64,000 bases of DNA from NCBI GenBank assembly GCA_019055375.1, contig JAHQIW010007172.1:248001-312000 (forward strand), read 5' to 3'. A model generated the notes under the pieces. The model did not search any database. It saw only the letters and a list, made by a program, of their open reading frames with translations, and was not told the DNA's origin. The position numbers and the translations under genes are program-made. The stretch is from Parelaphostrongylus tenuis. Its lineage: Eukaryota; Nematoda; Chromadorea; Rhabditida; Metastrongylidae. Shown here in pieces: positions 22,000 to 33,400 of this stretch; the first letter of the stretch is position 1; each line of letters opens with the position of its first letter.

Positions 22000-24900
22000 C
22001 AAATTCACAGCTGACTAATCAGTCAATTTTATCAGTCTGAACAGAGACGCTATCGCTAATTTAAGATCCATTGCTCATTTACTATATTTTGATAGTTTCA
22101 CTTTCTTCAGAATCTGAGCAGCTAAATTGACATTCAAACTAGTCAGCTATACACTTCGTCAACCTCACCCAGAGAAAAGAACAAAAAAAAAATCAAAATC
22201 TCGAAGAGTGGTAAGAATAGATGTGAGGGCATTGGAGGTTTTTTTCTGAAATTTTCATCTTCATGTGAACTTCTTCCTATGCTACATCGAAAAGTAAAAG
22301 CCACACATTATACAAGGTATATAATAAGAGGCAGCTACAATTCCCACATGATTGATCGGAAAGAGCACCATGAGGGCTCAGTACATGTGATGTGCAGTGG
22401 TAAGGTGTGCCATAGGAGAAAAATTTGCTCTTCGATTCGATCCTATGTGCGATACTGACCAAACTCGTGTTGTTTGGTATAACCCGTATAAAGGATTTGA
22501 ACTTTGTGCTCTTGTCGGTTACAACAGACAAGATGGCAGAAGACGCGGTCACACAGACTAAAGTTCATCCCATAGCAAATTGGAAGTGCAGCGAGCCACT
22601 TCAAAAGGCATAAGCCGCCGCAACTCGGAAGTTCAACGCGTGACAGCACAAAGAGACCACACAGCAAAACCACTGAACCTCCACCATATTTGGTGTATTG
22701 GCCGGGAATCGAAACCGAGTCTGTCACTGAGTTTGCTCCACCACATTTGGTGCATTGGTCGACTTTGTTCTAATACGAGTCGCCAACGAAACTTGCAGTC
22801 GGAGGATTCAGGTACCAGCTTACCTGTTTCAAATTTTCACTTCAAACATCCGCTTCAAACATATAAAGAACGGGGAAGTAGCAAGAAATCTCTCCGTCCT
22901 GGTACATAGAGTAGGGAACTAGAAAGAAAGCCCCTATACGGTGCATCAGCCGACTACGTTCGCATACTAGTCACCAGGGATCTTGCAACCATAGGACGCA
23001 GCCTCACCAGCCGAATGAAGTATTCGCATTGACTCATCATTACGACAACCAACTCTATGAGTAGCTGAAGAAGACAACTTCACTAACCAAACAACCTCAA
23101 ACTTGGAAAATCACCAGGTACGTTTGAATTCCGTCATTACATCAAAGTCACCTTCCATACCACTGTATGGAAAGGGAAGGGCTGAAGCAAAATAAAGCAG
23201 GAAGTAGAAAACGCCAACATCATGACGGATCAGTAAATCGTAGTGGCAGCCGAAGTACTGGAAAGGTTCAGCGTGCCTCTAAAAATAGACTTACAACGTA
23301 CGACTTTGCGTGTGGTCTACACAATCTTACTTTTGCTCAATCAAGGCCATTCCTAGTGCCCATCACTACCCCAAACCTGACAAACAACCTCAGCTTAGGG
23401 CTTCATATCTAGGCCCCCGGATCAGTCGTGGCATCCACAAAACTAGGTCTAAGTGGGGACCGTCCAAGAAGACGAAATAAACTACAACTATCGTTCGAGA
23501 AGACGAATAAAACTACAACTTCCGTCCGAGATGACGAATAAACTACAACTTCCGTCCGAAAAAACGAAATAAACTACAACTTTCGTCCGAGAAGACGAAT
23601 AAACTACAGAGACTTCCTCAATTTTTTTAGTTAAATAAAACATGATGAACAACCTCAGCTTGGAGCTATCACATTTAACCCTCGGAACGGTCGTGACCTA
23701 AATGGGACCAGGTCCAACTGGAGACCATTACACAGTTCGAAAAATATTTCGCTTCCAGAGGCTTCCTGCTTTCAGGTCCCCAACACTTCAGCAATTCAAA
23801 GAGATATGTTTTTAGAACTTTTTTTCCTTTCTTCCTTTTTCGTTTTTTTTTTTTCATCTTTTCTTACAATTTCCTTTTGATCGTTAGTTACACGCTTCAC
23901 CTAAATGTCAATTTCAGGTCTCTATCCTTTTACAGGAAAACTCTCGTCTTCTCCTTTAAGCATCTCGTCTTCAAGCATGCAAGACGGCTTGATGATCAAG
24001 CTCATAGACCAAGTGATCTATTGAGCATAGGAGATGATTTTCTCACGAGGCCGGAAAATAGCATACTTCCCAAGGGAGTTTTGCTTTCTTTTTGGGAATT
24101 ACGTGATAATTTAGGCAACGCAGATGGTCACCTTAGACAGAAAATGATCCAAGTGGAGAGGGCGGCACCCAGCTGCCACCAACCTCAACAGTCAGTTCGA
24201 TCGCGGGCATCATCCGAACAGTCGTTTGACTTCATCCGGGTTACCTCACCTCAAATCGTAATCGATCCATTTATTGCTCTCTCCACACAATCTAGTTGTC
24301 GTGTAACTAATTGCTATCATAAGGTTGCTTTCATGTAACTATTAGATGGACTCGAGAGAACTCTAAGCGGAACATAGCGCTTCCGTGGCAAAGCAAACTC
24401 ACGTAGACTATGCTTGGCCCACCATCGCGGTTAAGGGATTCTGCCCATATATAATCAGTAGTGACCCCACTGCTAACACTATATATTCACCCACTGGATC
24501 CCACCGTTGGCTTGTTATTCAGGGACGATCATAACAATTGAAACGGGGTCCGCCGTCTAGTCATGCTCCGTCAGTTACAATAGTATCGTCACTTACAACA
24601 AAATTGTCTTACCACAACACTGTCGCTTACGATAACATTCATAGTAGCGTCGGATGACGATACTTCTCATCAATCGGTCACTCATATTGACTTAGGCATA
24701 TGTTCGCACAGCGATGTCTTAATCATCTATATATTATTATCATGTTATCATTATAGTAATTTATGTATATTATAGGTTGTTTGGTATAATCCATATAAAG
24801 AATTTGAACTTTACGCTCTTGTCCGTTGCGAGACACAAGTTAGCAGCAGATCACAACAACAATACCACTGAGCCTTCATCACATCCGTTAAAAGCCGCGA

Positions 24901-25150
24901 AACTGTACCATACATGTGTGAATAACTGAAGACCTGTAGACGAATTATGCACTTAAGCATCTCGTAAACGCCGCAAATGGACTGGAAGCCGCGCCACATG
25001 CACTCGAGAACACTCTCTATCTCGTTCAATCTTTATTATTATGGGCTCACCAAACCAGTCGCACCATAATTTTATTCTCTAGTTATCCGCCTCTTTCATT
25101 GTTTATACTTTAAGATCCATTTGTTATTTCCTTGTTGCTCATGCCCCATG
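22000..25150. other. Unassigned stretch with local repeats
   Basis: No gene is supported. Visible structure includes a near-duplicate block GTTTGGTATAA...GTATAAAG.ATTTGAACTTT at 22474 and 24778, and a local direct repeat CCACCATATTTGGTGTATTG / CCACCACATTTGGTGCATTG at 22680 and 22739. Two related blocks beginning AACCTCAGCTT (23389 and 23651) flank the minisatellite. A 153-codon ORF at 23877-24338 has no recognisable domain. Confidence 0.35.
23459..23608 (+). repeat. Minisatellite, about five 30-bp units
   Basis: Units share the pattern AGACGAATAAACTACAACTT followed by (C/T)CGT(C/T)CGA. Units differ by a few substitutions and one-base indels. Confidence 0.85.
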
Positions 25151-25154
25151 TGTA

Positions 25155-25238
25155 TGTTTGTGTATGCATGTATGTATGTATGTATGTATGTATGTATGTA
25201 TGTAGGTGTGTGTGTGTGTGGTGTGTGTGTGTGTGTGT

Positions 25239-25277
<39 letters not shown>

Positions 25278-25292
25278 TGTGTGTGGTCTCTG
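25155..25292 (+). repeat. Compound microsatellite (GTAT)n then (GT)n
   Basis: A tetranucleotide ATGT run at about 25162-25204 is followed by interrupted GT repeats to about 25286. ORFs over it (poly-Thr-His or Cys-Val) are artefacts. Confidence 0.95.
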
Positions 25293-25909
25293 TGTGTGAA
25301 TATGTATGGCACTTAAATTATGCATTTTTTGCATTTATTTTTTTATTTTAATCAGGATTTCTCAATATCTGCAATCATCTATTGATTTACATGCCGTCAC
25401 ATCGGTGGTTCGTTCCTTTTTTCACTAAACTAGAGCCGCGTGTCGTTGTCGCTCAAACTGTTAATCTCCTGTCTTTGTATTTATCCTTCACAACATATGC
25501 TGGAACAATTAAAATGTACACTACTACTTTACCATACTATACTACCACTACCTTACTATGTAATGGAACAATTTTTTTTCAAAACGGAGAAGAAGCATGG
25601 GAGAGCCTTAATTTTTGATAATTCCTATTACCTGACCTTCTGATGATCATTAACTGATTAGAGCAGCCGCCAGTAAATGTTTCATTTGTCCCTGTTACAT
25701 ATAAGAATGAGCTGTGAATTTTGTGTTCGTTCTGGAAAAATTCTGAGCATTATATCTTTTCTCTAAATCTTTGTGAACAACTCTTACAGTCAGTTTAGTG
25801 GTTGTTTTGATGTGCACTTGATGTCCCAAAAACTCTACTCCCTGATTGCTGTTATGCATCAGCTCTCGTTTGAGTCTATCTTATATCCGTTTCCTCTAGT
25901 TTCAGGAGT

Positions 25910-26655
25910 AGTTTTCCGTTAGACGGCACAGGGAGAAAAAGCGATTCCTCTCGCTGGACAAGAACTTTTCATAAGAAAGTCAGCAATCATTCGAAAGCTC
26001 AAATCTCTGGCTAGCTCGCGTGGCCAGTTCATAGAAAATCTTTATTATAACGTTTCAATGAAATAAAAACTTTTGTGCTTCACACATGCTTTTTTCTCGC
26101 GAGGTAAAGCTCTTTCTTTAGACTATTACTTATCGTTCGATATCGTATGATCTAGGAATCCTAACGCTGTGCTTACTTTCTGAATGAACCATTTCACTGC
26201 AGTGTAACAGGAAAATAAAATCAGGTTTGATATTTTTAGCGAGTTTGATTACCTGTTAATCTATGGTCGAAGGGTGTAGTGACCGTAGATTCGATGCGAC
26301 GACTCCCTATAGACCGAGTGATGGAGCTTCGGCGGGCATATCTGTCACTCGATTTGGAATGTTTCTTCGCCTTGAAACAAACTCCAGATTAAACGTTTGA
26401 ACCTGATACAAAAAGATTTTCTCTACACGTTCATGTGGTTTTCGTGTTTTCAACGAGCTAATAGTTTAATTGCGCAGCCAAAGTGAAATATAACTTTTTC
26501 GACTTGTTCAGCGTTAGAAAGGGTTTTTTTTAAATCGGCCACGCACCGTGCTAGCCAGCGATCTAGGCTTTCGAATAATTACTAAAATCTTATGAAAAGA
26601 TTTTGTCCAGCGAAAGAAGTCGTTTCTCTTTGTGCCGTCTAAAGGAAAAGAACTG
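25910..26655. mobile_element. Fold-back element with about 200-bp inverted arms
   Basis: The left terminus TTTCCGTTAGACGGCACA (25913) is matched by TGTGCCGTCTAAAGGAAAA (about 26631). Inner parts also pair: CGCTGGACAAGAACTTTTC with AAAAGATTTTGTCCAGCG, and TCTGGCTAGC...GTGGCC with GGCCACG...GCTAGCCAG. The centre holds GACCGTAGATT. No transposase, so non-autonomous. Related to 19138-19990. Confidence 0.7.
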
Positions 26656-26929
26656 TTTGTTACGGGCATCTCGGCATGTACATCGGCTTAAGTAAGTCTT
26701 GAATGCTGACGTAGTCCTGCACATCGAATTAATCGTACCACTTAAGTGATACTGTATGTCCTCAGCATCACGACTCATCATGAAGACCCAGCCACCAGGC
26801 TTCCGACACGTACTTTAAGGTGAGAAGAGTTTTAAAGTCGGAAACTGGTGTCATTGATGAATTCTGCTATTCGCCGCCAGTATATCTACCTAAATCATTA
26901 TATCAGTAGTGAGTTCTAGACAGTGTTGT

Positions 26930-27156
26930 CGAACGCTATGGATTTCATTGCGGACTCAATACTAGTAGCATTTGATTCGTACTTTCGTCTCCTTTCTGAA
27001 TGTCGTGCAATACTGACAGAGCATGTCTCCTTGAAGTCTCGAGGATAGCCTGGCTGTGGCATTCCATAAGGCGTTCTTGCTGACTGCCGGAGTGTTGGTG
27101 AGCAGGGTTTAGCCGCGTGCGCCGCGAGGGGCATCACAACTACTCGGCTATGACAC
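26930..27156 (-). repeat. SINE family C copy
   Basis: The minus-strand head is CATAGCCGAGTAGTTGTGAT and the body includes CTCCGGCAGTCAGCAAGAAC and ATGGAATGCCACAGCC, as in the 13695 and 48815 copies. A-box bases have drifted. Confidence 0.6.
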
Positions 27157-27159
27157 CGT

Positions 27160-28940
27160 AAATATTACAAATATTGTTAGTATTATAGTATCTGAGCGAC
27201 CAGTAATCGCTGGTAGACCCCATATAAGGTTATAAGTTCTGTTCATTTCTCAGCATCCTTGTTGTCGCATGCAACATCATTTCTTGCCATAAAAAATGAT
27301 GGAAAGTAGATGGAACATCGAAACATTGCTGCTTGCATCAGAAAACTTTTTGAACTTATTCTATTTATTCTAATGAATCTTCAGAGCACACTTTTAATGA
27401 TGCTTTGAATTGAAACAGCTTATGACGACATCACCGCTGATATCCTCGATATGCGCTTATAAAACTATATTCCCTAATTACATTTGATTACCTTTTATTT
27501 ATCATGAAATAAATGGCAGCGCCATAAATCACTTCTGCACTACTTATTCGAATGAACCTAAATGAAATTGTTGAGTGTCACAGAACGCTCAATTCGAGTT
27601 CCGTTCCATTTACCTCTTCAAAAGTTCATTAAAAAGATTATACATAAAATCAGATTGATATAAGCATACTGATTAGCCTTCTTGATTGGTCAACTAGGTC
27701 TAAGCAGGGCATTATCATGTCTGCAATGTTTCCATCTGTCAAAATGCTCGCACAATTAATTTCATTTCTGCCACATTTTCTCCAACTTCTTTCATACAAA
27801 TCGTACCCTCACCTCCACCATAGAATGAGACTTCCAAATTTGCGTGGAAGTACGTCAGCTACTTGGAAGTTTTCATCTTGTTAATGATTGCCTTTGAATG
27901 CTGCTAATCGAATCCTCTCTCAAATCCAGCCGTGTTAGTGTGCTTCTATGTCTTCAAAGAAGTCAATTGTCTTCAGATCTGGGGTGGGGTCTTGCTGGCC
28001 TAGCTTTACACCGATGGTACAAAACAAGGGAAATAGTGGTCTGTTGATGTGGGATCGGTACCAGTCAATGTGTACTATTTAAAGAGCTTCTCTGTCATTA
28101 TCAACCAACTATTATTGAATTAACAAGTAGCATTTAGAAATTGGCCGTGGGAGTATCTATGCAAGCGTTCCCAAGTCCGACTATTTCTTAAACTCGGCAT
28201 AGATTATATGATTCAGCTAAAATACCACCGAATACTTTCAATATACCAATCAGTCTGCAACCGCTTTATGACCATCTATGTGCTACGAAAAACTGCATAA
28301 TATGCGCTTATGCTAAGACTGATTGCATGAGCTTAGTACAGTTCACTTGATCCTTAGTAAAACGCGAGGAGGCGGGTACATGGTGAAATGGGAAGATTGC
28401 TGTGTGTCCGCACAAAAGAATACCCAGTTGGTAAACTCTCTTAACTCCAACAGCTCACTAGACGCATATAGTCAGGATGACAGATACAGAAGAGGGAGGA
28501 TTTTGAAGTAGAAGTAACTATCCTAGCACGGGAATGTAAGATCTCATAGTGCAAAACTTTCGAGGTGCTTTGGGTTCATACCAGAAATCCTCAAATGAAC
28601 CCCTAAGATGAGTGCCTTGTCACCATGTGTGACTTCGTGCCACATCTCAGGATACTCTCTTGTTTTGATTCAGGCATAATACTCGCCCAGGTAAAACTGG
28701 CTTCGACTGGCTTACATAACCCATAGTAGGCCATGAAGCAACAAAACCTTCCGGCCCCTAAAGAAGGGATTTTGCCAATGTATCAGGTTGTCAAACCTGT
28801 CATTACTTTCAATATGCATTGTTGAAAGTTCCCATTGGATTTTGAAATATTTTCTCCGATAAATTCGATTATATTACAAATCATTTTATTGTGCATTTTT
28901 CGCTTTAAGTTTTGTTGCTGCCGAAGTTTTGCCTGTTGTA
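27160..28940. other. No recognised gene
   Basis: AT-rich sequence with only short ORFs. A PLE terminal motif fragment (AGTCCGACTATTTCTTAAAC) lies at about 28172-28200. Nothing else supported. Confidence 0.3.
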
Positions 28941-28949
28941 TATTTTACA

Positions 28950-29075
28950 TTTAGCGTCGGTAGTGCAATGGTTAGCATACGCTCTCGGAAAGAGTGAGAT
29001 CTGGGTTCGAATCCCGGCTGACGCAAACGTTTTTGCACAGTACTCCACATATTGGGTATTTCACAATTATTTTAG
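28950..29075 (+). repeat. tRNA-like SINE, family B variant
   Basis: Sequence starting GCGTCGGTAGTGCAATGGTT and ending GGGTTCGAATCCCGGC, then TGACGC, folds with a 7-bp acceptor (one G-T pair). The anticodon loop (TCGGAAA) has no U33. The 3' flank TTTTTGCACAGTACTCCACA recurs after the copies near 36800, 42640 and 42930. Confidence 0.6.
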
Positions 29076-29124
29076 AGTATGGAAAGGATATTGCTTGATG
29101 CAAAAGTTATAGCGATTTGAAACA

Positions 29125-29640
29125 GTGAATTCAAAATGGGTCGTTAAGTAGCAAGGATAACTCGCGACATCAATAACGCATTTGGTCCAAAAACTGTTGA
29201 TGAACGTACAGTGCAGCCGTGGTTCAAAAAGCTTCGTAAAGGAGAAATATTTCAACAATGTATAAACAACAATCAATTTTATACCGACCTCACTAGAAGT
29301 CACAGAAGAAACAATCATCCAAGCTGATTCTCATACGACTTCATCTACGGTCTCTCTCCATTTTTGAACAAATTAGAAAGACGAAAAAAGTTAGTGCAAA
29401 AGTAGTGGCTGTTTCTTATAGCCATTTAACAGCCACATTTCCCACAGCGAGTGCTCAGAGAGTCTATTGAATTGAGCTACGAAGATTTACCTCATCTTCC
29501 ATATTTGCTGAACCTCGCGTCCAGACTGCTATATCTTCAAGCGCCTCGATAACTTCCTAAAGGATAACGCCTCCACAATCGACACTATGCAGAAAAAGCT
29601 TTCTTAAAGTTCGTCAAATCCGTAGACACCATTTTTAATG
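29125..29640 (+). pseudogene. mariner-like transposase pseudogene
   Basis: A frame at about 29150-29250 reads RDINNAFGPKTVDERTVQPW and then FKKLRKGE, a clear match to the N-terminal helix-turn-helix of mariner transposases. About 230 nt later a frame reads ELSYEDLPHLPYLLNLASRL, the region around the second catalytic Asp (family form LPHPPYSPDLAP); here that Asp is replaced by Asn. Stops and frameshifts between them show the copy is dead. About 170 residues of sequence remain against a family length near 345, so the middle is deleted. Confidence 0.75.
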
Positions 29641-29649
29641 CTAAAGGGT

Positions 29650-30258
29650 AGACAAACTTAATTATCGAAAGTAAAGAAAAGTGTTGTTTCTAACTTTTTT
29701 ATTTATTAAAATTCGTACTATTGTACCTACGAGAAAATACTACTATTAATAACCTCTCGTAGAGAAAAACAATGATTTATGCAAACGATTACTTCTGATT
29801 AATCTTCAAAGCGTTTATTACATTTCTGATTTACTCCACTATTTTTCTAATTCAGTGTAAGAGCGATGTAGTTTGGTGACTTGATTATTTCGTGAGCGGA
29901 TTTCACAAGTCATCGTCGTCGCCTTTTTTGTACACTGCTAGTAGTGAAGCTCACAGATGCGTACTGAGTTTCCTTTTCAGCCTAAGTTGGTTCAGGCGAG
30001 TGCTGTGCAGTCCTATGCAAAACCACTGCTATACAAGGAATCAAGGAAATAGGAAAAGGCGAAATGGTGTGTTTGCTATGTTCTATTAATCCTGTCGATG
30101 ATCATTCCGTTACTACTCAGTGTTCCCACTACGTGCATTGCATCTAAGTGTTCGTTTGCAATATTTTTTCTCTTGAAAAGTGGGAAACTTGTAAGAGAAC
30201 TCCATCTATTCAAAAATTTCAATAGTAATAACTCAAATTGTATCTTTATTGATTATAG
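29650..30258 (+). other. Upstream region of sre copy 2
   Basis: The first coding exon (start codon and short N-terminus) of sre copy 2 should lie here or further left. Candidate ATGs at 29892 and 30098 open ORFs that do not join convincingly to 30259. No promoter element can be assigned. Confidence 0.3.
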
Positions 30259-30437
30259 CTCGCCTTCAACGAGACAACTGAAGCAATCCGCTTTTACAAT
30301 AACATCGGTTTGGACATCATGTTGTTGAATGTGTTTGTCTACTGGCTAGAGCTGATCCTGTTGCTGTCGTCGATGGGGAGCATGACCATCTACTTGGTCA
30401 TCTCCAAGATGAATAAGCGTTTTCACTCAATGCTTAG
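30259..30437 (+). CDS. sre copy 2 TM1 exon
   Basis: Follows an ATTATAG acceptor and ends at donor GTAAGC (30438). Reads NNIGLDIMLLNVFVYWLELI, then a hydrophobic TM1, then SKMNKRFHSMLR. The FH motif before TM2 is typical of Sre/Sra receptors. Upstream stops in this frame force an exon start here. Confidence 0.7.
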
Positions 30438-33400
30438 GTAAGCAGTGGTAGTAAAATTTTCAGTGACTGCGATTCGACGTTGATTAGTTGAAGCAAGTCA
30501 CTCTTCACTTGAAACTCTTTGACAAAATTCCCGCTCTTAAGTTATAAAGTGAGTGACATCTTACTACTTTTTCAATAACCAATGCTCACTTTTATCATAA
30601 GCAATGAATATGTTATCAAGCCTTATACAGCTAACGTTTTGACATCTTCTGTCCTGCGCTCGAGTGGGCCGAATGATTGTGAACGGCCATTCATTGTTTC
30701 AATTTGGATCTTCGCGGTTTGTAAAGTCAGATCCAGAAAAAAAATTTTGAGCTTTGACGATAATTTTGGGTTGAATGGTCAATGAATAGGACGTTCTTCT
30801 ATATTTTAATGTCGATCAGGAGGCTGCAGTAAAAGTAGGAGAGTCGCAAAAGTTGGGAACGTCTGAGTAAAAGAGAACACAAATTTGCTTGAAAACCTCC
30901 GTTTGCGTCACGCTTGATGCGTGGTATCTCACTTTCGAAAGAAGCAAAAACTATCACATTGTCTCACAGAAGAATGTATCTCTCTGACGTTATCCTAATA
31001 TTAGCCTTAATTATTTGATCAAATTAATTGTCCTCGTAAAAAGATGCTATTTAAATACATGTTTCTATTTTCCTACAGTCAGAAAAGGCATAAATACGTA
31101 TGACCAAAACATCCTAGATGAAGATCGTTCTTTAATCGATTAAAAGATTGCAGAATTCGACCAACTATTACAAGCTGTTTCTTGATGAACTCAAAAGTGT
31201 GATGAAGCTATTGTTGAAAACCTTGTTTGGCTAATCTAGTGCTTCAAAGAACTTGTAAGCATGACTATCAAGACTATCAACCCATACGTGCTCGATAACA
31301 TCTAACTCACTATAGTACATCCCAGTAAATATTAGTAATATTGTCTCAAATCATGAGTCTATCAGTTGATTCTAATTAATAGAATAAGGACTTCTAAATG
31401 AGTCGGCGTGGTAGATGAAATAGCTTTTTTGCAACAAAAACAATTTATGCCACTCCCAGATGACACTTACATCACATTGTAAACAACATGTCACTTCGTT
31501 AGTAATTCACTTTCTTTAGCCTGGTATCGACCAAAAGGGAGGCACTGCGTAACTCCTCAAGAAGAGACCGATTTAAAATGACGTGCAACTCTCAATTTCA
31601 TGTGTTATTTCCTAGATGTAAAAGAGCATTATTGAGGCTGTTCACCTTCTGAGCACCATATCATATTCCGACGCCTGGAACACTCCACCACTGCCATACG
31701 GCGCATAAAGTGCTTCCGAAGAACAAAGTTATTTATTGAACGGAAAATGCTGCACAATTATTGATATATTTCACGACCGCCTTGTAATACAGAGCTCCAT
31801 TAGCTCAAGCGAAGTCTACTCATTCGAGCCTTTTGTGTATTTTTGAAATGACTTTTCTTCTAAGAGTGCGATTTGATGAATTATTATCGAAGCAAAGTTG
31901 AATGATATTACATCAATCATAGATAAGAACTTTTTATAGGATTCTCATGAACTTATTATGCTGCGGAATGCTGATAGCTTCATTTTTCCGATTGTTCATG
32001 ATACCTATACGACTACTTCTTGGTGAGAATATTTGGTTTTTCTTTTGTCTTTCCAAGAAATTCATTATTGATCTATAATTCTTGGTACTATTCTCTGTGC
32101 GAAGTATGCCATAAAGGCTTTTTGCTGTTGTTCTCCTTGGAAACATTAAAAGGATAAAAGACAGGCTGCCCTGTATCGTCAATCTTCTGAAAATATGACA
32201 CGCATTTTAGTTCATTCGTGAATGATCAAACGCATATCTGGCCTTTACAGTAATCTGCTACGAGCTCCCGATAAATCACATGGTGTTGTTATTGCGGATA
32301 AGTCCGGTGCTTGATCTCAATTTGTAGTCCTGGTAGTTATTACGATGTAGATTATCAAATGACTGCATCAATCAGTTTGAATGAATAAATAAGTTGAATG
32401 ACTAGAAGTGTTTGCTTGCAATTTAACGTGTGAACTATGTGAAACATATGCAGCGATACTACACGAAAAAATTGACTAATATAATCTCTCTACTGCAGAG
32501 GACCTAATGGGATGCAAGCTGAAGGCGAATACTATGGGTATCATTTTTATCACTTTATTTCATTTGATCCCACTCACTGTGTGTTTTTCTTCGCTGTGCA
32601 ATCCCAGTTCTTCTAACATTCAAGTCGTTTTTTTCGTCTCCTTCTTGAACGTTGTAGAATATTGGTCTTCCTGCAATCTCAAGACTGTGCTATGGCGTTC
32701 CATAGGACATTCGTTGTTGACTGCCGAAGAGTGCTAAAGGTGGGGTTCGGCCTCGTGCGCGCTGCAGCGAGCATCTCAACCACTCGATCACGGCTCCCTC
32801 CTACATTGCACCGTTAAGACCACAATACACCAACCAGAACTGATATAAACATTGAATCTTTTCAGGTCATTATTATGATGTGAAATGGGTGAAACAAGTA
32901 GACGAAATGGCCAAAGCAGGTCAATTGACTGCAATTCTACAAGTCGACACCACCGTATTTTTGATATCGATCGAGCGTGTCGTAGCCACGATTTATATAC
33001 GACGATATGAACATATGTTCTCATCACTCGCTCATAAAATTCTTTTCACAACTACAATCGTATGTACTTTTCTTAATGTTTCAAAACGAGTTTTCATAGA
33101 TTCACTAAATCAAGGTGGCTAAGATGTTTTTCTGAGAGGCCTGAAAAACATTGCCAATCCAGTCATGACACCTCATCATTTATTGGTCAGAAGCTTGTGT
33201 GCCCTCAGAGAATGATATAAGAGCAATCTATTATGGCCACCTGAGTGAAAAATTTGTTGACTCCAAATAGAGAAGGGGTTGGCTCACCGCTGGCGTGAGA
33301 TCGAGCCAGAGTAATGTCTGTGATGCAGGAAGCCGCGTAGGACTGTCTCTAATTTATAGCATCGTGCTATCGTACTAATATTTTGTAATGGTCTTCAGTG

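Noticed and set aside
23877..24338. 153-codon plus-strand ORF
   Set aside because: No recognisable motif, surrounded by repeats and a poly-T tract. Not supported as a gene.
25110..25351. ORFs on both strands over the GT repeat
   Set aside because: Translations are pure microsatellite.
28955..29027. Possible tRNA gene
   Set aside because: It folds as a cloverleaf but the anticodon loop lacks U33 and the same sequence recurs with a shared 3' tail, so it is a SINE head.
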